From the NCBI GenBank assembly GCA_910586385.1, contig CAJUGX010000001.1:264-64263 (forward strand): a stretch of DNA of 64,000 bases, in the 5' to 3' direction. Below, in pieces: positions 33,267-40,181 of the stretch. Numbering within the stretch: the first letter of the stretch is position 1; each line of letters starts with the position of its first letter. The DNA is from an uncultured Christensenella sp. (GTDB lineage Bacteria > Bacillota > Clostridia > Christensenellales > UBA1242). The notes beneath the pieces were generated by a model. That model was not told where the DNA came from. It was given only the letters and a program-made list of their open reading frames with translations, and did not search any database. A program made the translations under genes and the position numbers.

Positions 33267-34052
33267 TTAAATCGATTGACACTTCTTGAAAAGCTCTACA
33301 AACTCATCAAGTGAAAAACTCTCCGCTCTTCTTGCAAGAGTCTCCTCTCCCAAAACTTCCTTGAGTCGAGTTTTGTTGTAGAGCGAGCCAAGATTGTTGA
33401 AAAGTGTCTTTCTTCTCATTGCAAAGCACGCCTTGACAAACTTTGAAAATTGTCTCTTGTCAATATCAACAAATTTGTCTTTCTCAATCTCGATATGCAA
33501 AATTGCAGAGTCAACATTTGGTGCTGGATAAAACATGTGACGACTGACAATTCTTGTTATCTTTGCACTGCCATAAAATGCAGTCATCACCGTTGGGATT
33601 CCATAATCCTTGTCCCCCACCTTCGAGCATATTTTCTCGGCAACCTCTTTTTGCACCATAATCGTAAGGCTCTGCACCTTTTCACTTTCTTCCAAAAGTC
33701 TGAAGATGATTGGTGTGGTTATGTAATAAGGCAAATTTGCAACCACCTTAAACTTCCCATCAAACAATGACTCCACCTCGGTCATGCTCCGCTTCATGAA
33801 ATCTTCAAAAACAAACTCAACATTTGAGAGTCCAAGTCCCAAAAGTTGCTCTTGCAAATCTCTGTCTATTTCAAACGATACAACTTTTTTTGCGCTCTCA
33901 CTCAGCACTTCTGTCAAACTTCCAGCACCAGCGCCAATCTCCAAAACTTCACTCTTCGCATCTACACCTGCGTCAGCGCAAATAGCTTTCAGCAAATTTT
34001 TGTCACTGAGGAAATTTTGACCCAATTTTTTCTTAAAAACAAAATCTTTCAT
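33267..34052 (-). CDS. rsmA: 16S rRNA dimethyladenosine transferase (RsmA/KsgA)
   Basis: Dimethylates the two adjacent adenines near the 3' end of 16S rRNA. 261 aa. KKLGQNFLSDKNLLKAI is the N-terminal signature; the SAM-binding loop is LEIGAGAGSLTEVL, followed by acidic FEID, then the catalytic NLPYYIT; the C-terminal domain starts near FYPAPNVDSAILHIE. The ATG overlaps the tatD stop by 4 nt (ATGA), so translation is coupled. Confidence 0.97.
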   Translation of the reverse strand: MKDFVFKKKLGQNFLSDKNLLKAICADAGVDAKSEVLEIGAGAGSLTEVLSESAKKVVSFEIDRDLQEQLLGLGLSNVEFVFEDFMKRSMTEVESLFDGKFKVVANLPYYITTPIIFRLLEESEKVQSLTIMVQKEVAEKICSKVGDKDYGIPTVMTAFYGSAKITRIVSRHMFYPAPNVDSAILHIEIEKDKFVDIDKRQFSKFVKACFAMRRKTLFNNLGSLYNKTRLKEVLGEETLARRAESFSLDEFVELFKKCQSI

Positions 34053-34810
34053 ATTCCAAACAACCTCTCAGCATTTTCCGTTGTCACATGGACGACTTCC
34101 TCAATTGAAATGCCCTTTATCCTCGCAATTTCATCCGCCACATACAGGACATTTTTTGGTTCGTTTCGCTGTCCACGAAATGGCACTGGGCTCAAATACG
34201 GGCAATCTGTTTCCAACAAAATCCTATCAAGTGGCAAAAATCTGACAACATCAGGGAGAGACTTTGCATTTTTGAATGTCACAACCCCACCAATTGAAAA
34301 AGAAAATCCCAGATCAAGCAAAATCTTTGCACTTTCTACGCTTCCGCTGAAGCAATGAATCAGGCTTTCTTTTGCAAGCGGATGTTTTTTCAATATCTCA
34401 ATTGTGTCACCCATCGCTTCTCTGCTGTGCACAACAATAGGCTTTCCAAGTCTATTTGCAAGGTTTATCTGCTCAACAAAATATTTTTGCTGAATCTCTT
34501 TGTCAAAACCTTCTCTGTGATAGTCAAGCCCAATCTCTCCAATCGCTACAACCTTTTTCTCTTTTGCAAGGTTTTCGATTTTCGCAAGCGAATCTTCTTT
34601 TATCTCATTTGTGTTTTCTGGATGAAATCCCACATTTGCAAAAACGCCGTCATACTTTTTTGAAAGTTCCACCGCTTCTTGTGAGGATGAAAAATTGTAA
34701 GCCGAGCAAACAATTCTGTCCACACCCGCCTCTTTTGCCCTTGCAATCACCTCTTCAATGTCATCATAACCTTCACTTGTTATGTGTCCATGCGAATCAA
34801 TAAGTCTCAT
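34049..34810 (-). CDS. tatD: TatD family metal-dependent hydrolase
   Basis: 253-aa TIM-barrel metal hydrolase of the TatD/YcfH family (DNase activity known in the family). Metal ligands: HGH in DSHGHIT (residues 5-9), Glu in AIGEIGLDYH, His in VVHSREA and IHCFSG, Asp in LETDCPYLSP. It is paired with rsmA as in many Firmicutes. No Shine-Dalgarno immediately precedes the ATG; the -10 box ends 6 nt before it, so the mRNA is probably leaderless. An AAGGAG further upstream lies inside the promoter spacer. Confidence 0.95.
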   Translation of the reverse strand: MRLIDSHGHITSEGYDDIEEVIARAKEAGVDRIVCSAYNFSSSQEAVELSKKYDGVFANVGFHPENTNEIKEDSLAKIENLAKEKKVVAIGEIGLDYHREGFDKEIQQKYFVEQINLANRLGKPIVVHSREAMGDTIEILKKHPLAKESLIHCFSGSVESAKILLDLGFSFSIGGVVTFKNAKSLPDVVRFLPLDRILLETDCPYLSPVPFRGQRNEPKNVLYVADEIARIKGISIEEVVHVTTENAERLFGI

Positions 34811-34816
34811 ACAAAA

Positions 34817-34845
34817 AGTATATCAAATCTCCTTAAAATAATCAA
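34817..34845 (-). promoter_or_regulatory. Promoter of tatD-rsmA, predicted leaderless
   Basis: Minus strand -35 TTGATT (34840-34845), 17-bp spacer, -10 TATACT (34817-34822) within ATTTGATATACT. Six bases (TTTTGT) separate it from the ATG. Confidence 0.75.
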
Positions 34846-34853
34846 TAAAACGT

Positions 34854-35414
34854 CTATACAAAATTTTTCATATCAAGTCGTGTTTGCAAGATAAAATAGA
34901 AAATCCTTGCCATCTGCTCAGGAGTCTCTTTCATGCCATTTCGAAGCCAACTCATCTCAAAGTTGAAAAGTTCTCCGACGAACATCTGATTTGAATAAAG
35001 CCTCACACGAGACGACTTTTTGTTTTGAGCCAAAATGTCAAACGCCTTGCAATAACACTTGAAGAGCAACCAGTCCAAATTTCTGTCCAAAAACAGCCTC
35101 ATTTCTTTTTCGTGTCGCTTGAAGTTTTCAAGCGTAGTGACCATGATGTTTTTCACTTTGAAAGACAATGCTCTTTCCTTTTGAATCTCTTCAACCGTTT
35201 TGACAAAGATATCCAAGATATAACTCTCAATGACATCTTCTTTGCTGCAATAATTTCTATAAAATCCCATTCTGCTCACACCAGCTTTTGTGATGATATC
35301 GGTGATTGAGACTTGGTCAAACTCCTTGCTTTCAAGAAGTTTGAAAAGAGACTGAGTGATGCACTCTCTTACAAAAAGATTGTTTTTGTTTTTTCGCGTC
35401 ACTTGCTGATACAT
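34854..35414 (-). CDS. TetR/AcrR family transcriptional regulator
   Basis: 186 aa. The start MYQQVTRK follows GGAGG. The N-terminal helix-turn-helix is in SLFKLLESKEFDQVSITDII to TKAGVSRMGFYRNYCSKEDV (about 20-58). The C-terminal ligand domain, with LFNFEMSWLRNGMKETPEQM (about 153-172), fits the DhaS-like TetR C-terminal group. It is divergent from degV. A perfect 16-bp palindrome in the gap (35495-35510) is a probable operator, so it likely controls degV and perhaps itself. Ligand unknown; a fatty acid or its derivative would fit degV. Confidence 0.9.
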   Translation of the reverse strand: MYQQVTRKNKNNLFVRECITQSLFKLLESKEFDQVSITDIITKAGVSRMGFYRNYCSKEDVIESYILDIFVKTVEEIQKERALSFKVKNIMVTTLENFKRHEKEMRLFLDRNLDWLLFKCYCKAFDILAQNKKSSRVRLYSNQMFVGELFNFEMSWLRNGMKETPEQMARIFYFILQTRLDMKNFV

Positions 35415-35494
35415 TTTTCCTCCTTCTGTCACAGTTGCTCGAAATGCGTCATGATTCCCTTTATCAATAAATAAAAATTTGTTAAACTCACAAC

Positions 35495-35510
35495 TGATAC
35501 AAGTGTATCA
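35495..35510. promoter_or_regulatory. Candidate TetR operator between tetR and degV
   Basis: Perfect palindrome TGATACAAGTGTATCA (7-bp arms, AG centre). It directly precedes a TATTAT -10 hexamer (35511-35516) for degV, so bound repressor would block RNA polymerase there. It also lies upstream of a likely tetR promoter (TTTAAC/TAAAGG on the minus strand). Confidence 0.65.
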
Positions 35511-35550
35511 TATTATACACATAACATGCAAGGAAAAAGGGAAAGAAAAG

Positions 35551-36381
35551 ATGATAAAAATTATTGCAGACAGCACATGCGATTTGACAAATGAAGAAGC
35601 CGAAAAACTCGGCGTGCAACTCATTCCAATGAAAGTGCTCATTGATGACGAAGAGTATATCTCAGGCGTAAATCTGTCTACGGAGGAGTTTTATGAAAAA
35701 CTTGCCACTTGCAAGAAACTGCCCCAAACAACCCTCATCTCAGATTTTACATACGAAGAGATTATCAAAGAGGCTCTTGAAAGGGAAGACCAAGTTTTTG
35801 TGATGTGTCTGTCGAGCGAACTCTCAAGTTCGTTCAACAACTTGCAAAAGGTATACGAAGAAATCAATTCTCCACGCCTTGAAATTTTTGACTCCCAAAG
35901 CGCAGCTTTCGCTTTCAAGGCAATGGTGATTGAAGCAGTGCAACTCTCAAAGAAATGCAAAACAGTGCAAGAGTTGAAAGAAAAATTGCTGAAAGTCTTT
36001 GGAAAAGTCAGACTCTTGGCAATCATAGACAATGTGAAATATCTCATAAAAGGTGGGAGACTTTCGCTCATGAAAGGGCTCGCTGTGACAGCACTCAACA
36101 TCAAGCCTATTGTGACAATCAAAGACGGAAAAGTTGCCGTCGTCTCAAAAGGCATTGGCTTTGGAAACTCTTTGAAAAATATGCTCAAAGAAGTGAAAAA
36201 TATTGACACAACAAAGCCTGTCTACTTTGGACACTCAAACGATTTGCAAAGACTTGACACTCTCAAAAAACTTGCAAAAGAAGGGTTTGATGTTGACACC
36301 ACTGACAGCACGGCTGTTGGACCAGTAATTGGCACACACATAGGACCAAACTGCGTTGGGATAACCTATTTCGAAAAATAA
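35551..36381 (+). CDS. DegV family fatty-acid-binding protein
   Basis: 276 aa. The start MIKIIADSTCDLTNEE is chosen at the family's usual N-terminus, with AGGGAAAG upstream. DegV/FakB proteins hold a fatty acid for phosphorylation by FakA. Typical elements are DSTCDL (8-13), PQTTLISDF, CLSSELSSSFNNL, DSQSAAFAF, the IDNVKYLIKGGRLS stretch and the C-terminal GPVIGTHIGPNCVGI. No fakA is nearby. It is divergent from a TetR regulator with a palindromic operator over its promoter. Confidence 0.93.
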   Translation: MIKIIADSTCDLTNEEAEKLGVQLIPMKVLIDDEEYISGVNLSTEEFYEKLATCKKLPQTTLISDFTYEEIIKEALEREDQVFVMCLSSELSSSFNNLQKVYEEINSPRLEIFDSQSAAFAFKAMVIEAVQLSKKCKTVQELKEKLLKVFGKVRLLAIIDNVKYLIKGGRLSLMKGLAVTALNIKPIVTIKDGKVAVVSKGIGFGNSLKNMLKEVKNIDTTKPVYFGHSNDLQRLDTLKKLAKEGFDVDTTDSTAVGPVIGTHIGPNCVGITYFEK

Positions 36382-36400
36382 GTGGCATTGCCACTTTTTT
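36380..36400 (+). terminator. Intrinsic terminator of degV
   Basis: AAGTGGC/GCCACTT (36380-36386 with 36390-36396, loop ATT) followed by TTTT. It begins in the stop codon. Confidence 0.8.
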
Positions 36401-36479
36401 ATTTTTCCAATTCCAAACACCTTCCCTCACATCTTCCAAGCGGTGGTCTTTTTTTTCGCCCAAAATCATAAAATTTCTT

Positions 36480-37067
36480 ATGAATATTTTTTGGACAATC
36501 ATGATGCTCTCGGGGCTCCTCGTGCTTCTTGTCACAAATCCAAGTGCAGTACTTTCGGAGATGATTGGAGCTTCTGCGGACGCTCTCCAACTATGCATCG
36601 AACTTTGTGCAATCTATGCCGTTTGGCTTGGAATAATGGAACTCGTCGAGGCAAGCGGACTCTCAGAAAAACTCGCTCGTCTTCTTCGTCCCCTCATCAA
36701 AAAGATTTTCAGAGTGGAAGACAAAGAGACTCAAAAAATCATTGCTCTCAACGTTTCTGCAAATATGCTCGGACTTGGAAACGCCGCCACCCCAATGGGC
36801 ATCAAATCAATGCAAGCACTTGATGACAAATCTGGAAAGGCATCTTTTGCGATGATTATGCTTATCGTCGTCAATGCAACATCAATCCAACTTTTGCCAA
36901 CAACAGTCATTGGGCTCCGTCAAAGTGCTGGCTCGACAAGTCCCGCCGACATAATCCTTCCAACTCTTCTTGTTACTTTTTGCACAACCGCACTCGGCAT
37001 CTTTCTTGTCCACCTGATTGACCGACTGAAAAATGGTCGCCGTGATTCAAAAAGGAGAAAGGCATGA
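36480..37067 (+). CDS. spmA: Spore maturation protein A
   Basis: 195-aa membrane protein with a nucleoside-recognition (Gate) domain. After an N-terminal helix it reads EMIGASADALQLCIELCAIYAV, then LVEASGLSEKLARLLRPLIKK, SANMLGLGNAATPMGIKSMQ and a last helix near the basic C-terminus. With SpmB it is involved in spore core dehydration in Bacillus; homologues also occur in non-spore-formers. The stop overlaps the spmB start by 4 nt. No clear Shine-Dalgarno: TAAAAT lies 5 nt before the ATG, so it may also be leaderless, but the -35 is poor. Confidence 0.93.
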   Translation: MNIFWTIMMLSGLLVLLVTNPSAVLSEMIGASADALQLCIELCAIYAVWLGIMELVEASGLSEKLARLLRPLIKKIFRVEDKETQKIIALNVSANMLGLGNAATPMGIKSMQALDDKSGKASFAMIMLIVVNATSIQLLPTTVIGLRQSAGSTSPADIILPTLLVTFCTTALGIFLVHLIDRLKNGRRDSKRRKA

Positions 37068-37570
37068 GCGTTTACATTCTTCCTGTCATCTTTCTTCTTC
37101 TTTTTGTCTATTGCATCTTCAAACGCATAAACACGTATGACCATTTTGTCAAAGGTGCAAAGGGAGCAATCCAACTTGTTGTTGACATCTTTCCTTTCAT
37201 CGCTTCCATTTTGATTGCAGTTTCCCTTCTTCGTGTCAGTGGCATAACTACCTTCTTGGGCAAACTGCTTTCTCCATTTTTCAATCTGCTTGGCATCCCA
37301 ACAGAACTTTGCGAACTCGTCCTTCTTCGCCCATTCACTGGCAGTGGAAGTTATGGCATCCTCGAAAACATATTCACCACTTATGGTGCGGACAGTTATA
37401 TCGCACGATGTGCTTGCGTTATTATGGGTTGCAGTGAAACCATCTTCTATGTCGCGACCGTCTATATTTCTCAAACAAAAGTCAAAAAACTTCTCTATGC
37501 CATCCCCGTTGCGCTTTTTTGCTCTCTTGTCGGCACGGTCCTCGCCTGCCTCATCTGCAAAGTGATGTAG
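37064..37570 (+). CDS. spmB: Spore maturation protein B
   Basis: 168-aa membrane partner of SpmA, also a nucleoside-recognition (Gate) domain protein. Motifs: FVKGAKGAIQLVVDIFPFIA, GITTFLGKLLSPFFNLLGIP, ELVLLRPFTGSGSYGIL and CVIMGCSETIFYVATVY. It overlaps spmA by ATGA, so the two are translationally coupled. With the SpoVB-like flippase it hints that the organism or its ancestors sporulate. Confidence 0.94.
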   Translation: MSVYILPVIFLLLFVYCIFKRINTYDHFVKGAKGAIQLVVDIFPFIASILIAVSLLRVSGITTFLGKLLSPFFNLLGIPTELCELVLLRPFTGSGSYGILENIFTTYGADSYIARCACVIMGCSETIFYVATVYISQTKVKKLLYAIPVALFCSLVGTVLACLICKVM

Positions 37571-37571
37571 T

Positions 37572-37606
37572 AAAAAATAGAAGCCCCATAAAAGGACTTC
37601 TTTTTT
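37572..37606. terminator. Bidirectional terminator between spmB and trmN6
   Basis: Stem AGAAGCCC/GGACTTCT with one mismatch (37579-37586 with 37594-37601), flanked by A and T runs. It serves the convergent spmA-spmB and holB-ricT-trmN6 units. Confidence 0.7.
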
Positions 37607-37621
37607 GTTTTCTTATTCGTA

Positions 37622-38350
37622 TTATTCCCCGCAAAAATGCTTGGTGTGAAGCGTTTCAAGGTATTTTCCATCAGCATCATTTCTGACCAAATTTGGCAGA
37701 ATTTTAACGCCAGATTTTCCACCTTTGACCGCTTTGAGCACCACCAAATTCACCTCCCCTTTGCCATTTTCTGTGAAAAACATCTCTTTTGTTGTGAGAT
37801 TGTTTTTTTGAAGTTCGACCACAAGTTCAGTCACTCTTTCGGCACTATAAACACAATAAAAGCTTCCGCCATTTTTCAACATTTTGGCTGATACATTTGC
37901 CAGCATATCAATAGGCAAACATACATCTTCTTTTGCGATCCTTTTCACTTCACTCTGCTTAAAGTTTGTCGCCTTATAAAATGGAGGGTTTGAAAACACA
38001 ACATCAACACTTGCAGGTTTGATATACTTATTGAAATTTTTGACATCGTCACACGCCAATGTGATTTTGTCTTGCAAGTTGTTAAGTTCGACATTCTTCT
38101 GGCAGAGTTCTGCCATGCAATGTTGAATCTCAAAAGCAACAATCTTTTTCAATTTGTTTTTCGCTTGCACAAGGATAGAAATCACTCCGCTCCCTGCACC
38201 GATTTCCACCGCCACATCGCTTGCTTTTGTTTTGACAAAGTTTGCCAAAACCACACTGTCAGATGTGAAAGCATAGAGGTCTTTGTCTTGTATAATTTTG
38301 AGCCCCTTGCACTGCAAGTCTTCAAGTCTTTCACTTTTCTTCAAAATCAT
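37622..38350 (-). CDS. trmN6: tRNA1(Val) adenine-N6 methyltransferase-like protein
   Basis: 242-aa class I SAM methyltransferase, counterpart of YabB of Bacillus and TrmN6 of E. coli. It opens SERLEDLQCKGLKIIQDKDL followed by YAFTSDSVVLANF, then the SAM loop VEIGAGSGVISIL, and the catalytic motif DVVFSNPPFYK typical of N6-adenine methylation. The substrate (A37 of tRNA-Val) is inferred from family. Its ATG overlaps the ricT stop by 4 nt, and the order holB-ricT-yabB is conserved in Firmicutes. Confidence 0.9.
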   Translation of the reverse strand: MILKKSERLEDLQCKGLKIIQDKDLYAFTSDSVVLANFVKTKASDVAVEIGAGSGVISILVQAKNKLKKIVAFEIQHCMAELCQKNVELNNLQDKITLACDDVKNFNKYIKPASVDVVFSNPPFYKATNFKQSEVKRIAKEDVCLPIDMLANVSAKMLKNGGSFYCVYSAERVTELVVELQKNNLTTKEMFFTENGKGEVNLVVLKAVKGGKSGVKILPNLVRNDADGKYLETLHTKHFCGE

Positions 38351-39168
38351 TTCTCTTCCTTTTTGAACTTCACTTCGGCAAGAGGATATTCTTTTATCTC
38401 GCTGTCTTCACCATTGACATATTTGACAGAAACAATTCGCTTCAAAAGATTGTTGTACACAACGCTTCCCCTGCCATCTTTTGTGGTCACATATGTCCCC
38501 ACTTTTGGCATAACCTTGAGCGCCTCTTGATAGACAGGATTTTCGTAAGCAATGCAACACATAAGTTTTCCGCAAAGTCCACTTATACTCGCTGGATTGA
38601 GAGAAAGGTTTTGATTTTTTGCCATCTTCATAGAGACGTGATCAAACTCTCCCATATTCTGCACGCAACAACAGATTTTTCCGCAAGGTCCAAATCCGCC
38701 AAGCATTCTCACCTCATCACGATTTCCAATCTGTCGAAGTTCGACTCTCTTTTTCATTGCCACTGCAAGTTTCTTGACGAGTTCTCTGAAATCAACTCTG
38801 TTTTCAGATGTGAAATTTACGATATATTTTGAGTTGTCGAAACTAGCCTCAATCTTGACAATCTTCATGTCAAGTTTTTCTTCCTTTGCCATCTTCTTGA
38901 CCATAGGATAAAACTTGTCCGCTTCCTTGTCATATTCTTCTGCCTTCTTGACCACTTCTGCAGACGCAACTTTCAAGACTCTTTTGAGTGCCGAAACAAG
39001 CGTGCTTGCATCAACCATCTCTTTCTCTTTGATTATGCACCCAAGGTCAGTCCCTTTTTCTGTGTCCACCAAAACATAGTCACCTTGCTTGAGGTCGAGA
39101 CCATTTGGATCAAAAGAATATATATGGTTGCTGTTTTTGAACTTTACTCCAACAACTTCTACTTGCAT
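38347..39168 (-). CDS. ricT: PSP1 domain protein RicT (YaaT)
   Basis: 273 aa, PSP1 C-terminal domain. In Bacillus, RicT with RicA and RicF forms an Fe-S complex that works with RNase Y in mRNA maturation and affects sporulation. Diagnostic Cys-rich stretch GGFGPCGKICCCVQNMGEFD and SGLCGKLMCCIAYENPVY, plus the PSP1 core VDFRELVKKLAVAMKKRVEL. It overlaps holB by 10 nt and trmN6 by 4 nt, so the three are one transcript. Confidence 0.95.
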   Translation of the reverse strand: MQVEVVGVKFKNSNHIYSFDPNGLDLKQGDYVLVDTEKGTDLGCIIKEKEMVDASTLVSALKRVLKVASAEVVKKAEEYDKEADKFYPMVKKMAKEEKLDMKIVKIEASFDNSKYIVNFTSENRVDFRELVKKLAVAMKKRVELRQIGNRDEVRMLGGFGPCGKICCCVQNMGEFDHVSMKMAKNQNLSLNPASISGLCGKLMCCIAYENPVYQEALKVMPKVGTYVTTKDGRGSVVYNNLLKRIVSVKYVNGEDSEIKEYPLAEVKFKKEEK

Positions 39169-40115
39169 AAGAATTTTACCTCCAACATTTTCAAGAGAAA
39201 GTTGTCAACCGCAACCGTCAGATTTGCGTTGAACTCCAACTTTTCCCTAAACTTTGAAATCAGCCTTGAAATCTCGCACAAAGCCTCAACTGAAAACTCT
39301 GGCTCAACATCTTTGAGATCTGATTTATACATTTTCAATTTGCACAAATCCTCGCTCTCGCACTTAAGTTTGATTATGTCCTCAATGCAAAGTGAAACAA
39401 TCTCCAAAATGAGATTGAGATTTGTTTTTTCTTCCAGCATACGTTTTGAGAATGAAAGCACTTGTTTGCTGCTTTTAAGTTCTGTCAATATGCTGACAGC
39501 AAAATCAGCAACGCTGGCAAGTTCTCTGTTTTTCTCAAGTGCCAAGGTTTTCCCGACGTAACCTCCACCCAAAACACATGCCAACTTGTCTTGGCAAACC
39601 GCACTCATCTCTTCGTCAGAAAGTGGCACGATTTTGATTTTGTCACAACGACTTTTGATTGTTGGCAAAACCTTTTCTTCATTTTTGACACTCAAAATGA
39701 AATAGACATTTTTTGGGGGTTCTTCCAAAATCTTCAAAAGTTTGTTTTGAGCCTCTTCTGTTGAGACATCAAAATTGTTGATAAGAAAAACTTTGTATGG
39801 CAAATTGACAGGCTTGATGTATGCCTCACTGACAATCTCGTTTGCATCAGCAACCAAAAGCTTCTCGCCATTTTTTGGATAGACTTTCACATCCAAATCA
39901 ATGCCCGCCTCAGCTTTCTGAAACTGAGCACTCTTCTCATCAAACAAATCAAACACAGGATATTCCAAAAGCATTGCCGTCAAAACCAAAACTTTTTGAC
40001 TTGTCAAATTGTCTTCGCAGAAAAACATGATTGAGTTTGAAAGAGTGTTTGACTCCTTCTTTTTCAATATATTTTCAAAAAAACTTTGTTTTTTCAGTGT
40101 TTCTACAAATCCCAT
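39159..40115 (-). CDS. holB: DNA polymerase III subunit delta prime
   Basis: 318-aa clamp-loader subunit. As usual for delta prime it lacks a Walker A and keeps the SRC motif (TIKSRCDKIKIV) and the AAA+ core VFLINNFDVSTEEAQNKLLK, then ILEEPPKNVYFILSV. The N-terminus is divergent and slightly short. No Shine-Dalgarno; the -10 box of a clear promoter ends 6 nt before the ATG, so the mRNA is predicted leaderless. It is first in the holB-ricT-trmN6 unit. Confidence 0.92.
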   Translation of the reverse strand: MGFVETLKKQSFFENILKKKESNTLSNSIMFFCEDNLTSQKVLVLTAMLLEYPVFDLFDEKSAQFQKAEAGIDLDVKVYPKNGEKLLVADANEIVSEAYIKPVNLPYKVFLINNFDVSTEEAQNKLLKILEEPPKNVYFILSVKNEEKVLPTIKSRCDKIKIVPLSDEEMSAVCQDKLACVLGGGYVGKTLALEKNRELASVADFAVSILTELKSSKQVLSFSKRMLEEKTNLNLILEIVSLCIEDIIKLKCESEDLCKLKMYKSDLKDVEPEFSVEALCEISRLISKFREKLEFNANLTVAVDNFLLKMLEVKFLCK

Positions 40116-40121
40116 ATGATG

Positions 40122-40150
40122 ATTTTATCACAAAAACATTCAAAAAGCAA
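40122..40150 (-). promoter_or_regulatory. Promoter of holB-ricT-trmN6, predicted leaderless
   Basis: Minus strand -35 TTGCTT (40145-40150), 17-bp spacer, -10 TAAAAT (40122-40127) within TTTGTGATAAAAT. Six bases (CATCAT) separate it from the ATG at 40115. Confidence 0.7.
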
Positions 40151-40181
40151 AAATAAAATTGCATTATTTCTAATGCAATTT
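40151..40181 (-). terminator. Intrinsic terminator of the P-type ATPase gene
   Basis: An 11-bp stem AAATTGCATTA/TAATGCAATTT (40156-40166 with 40171-40181, 4-nt loop) overlaps the stop codon and is followed on the minus strand by a T-rich tract. The holB promoter begins right after it. Confidence 0.75.
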
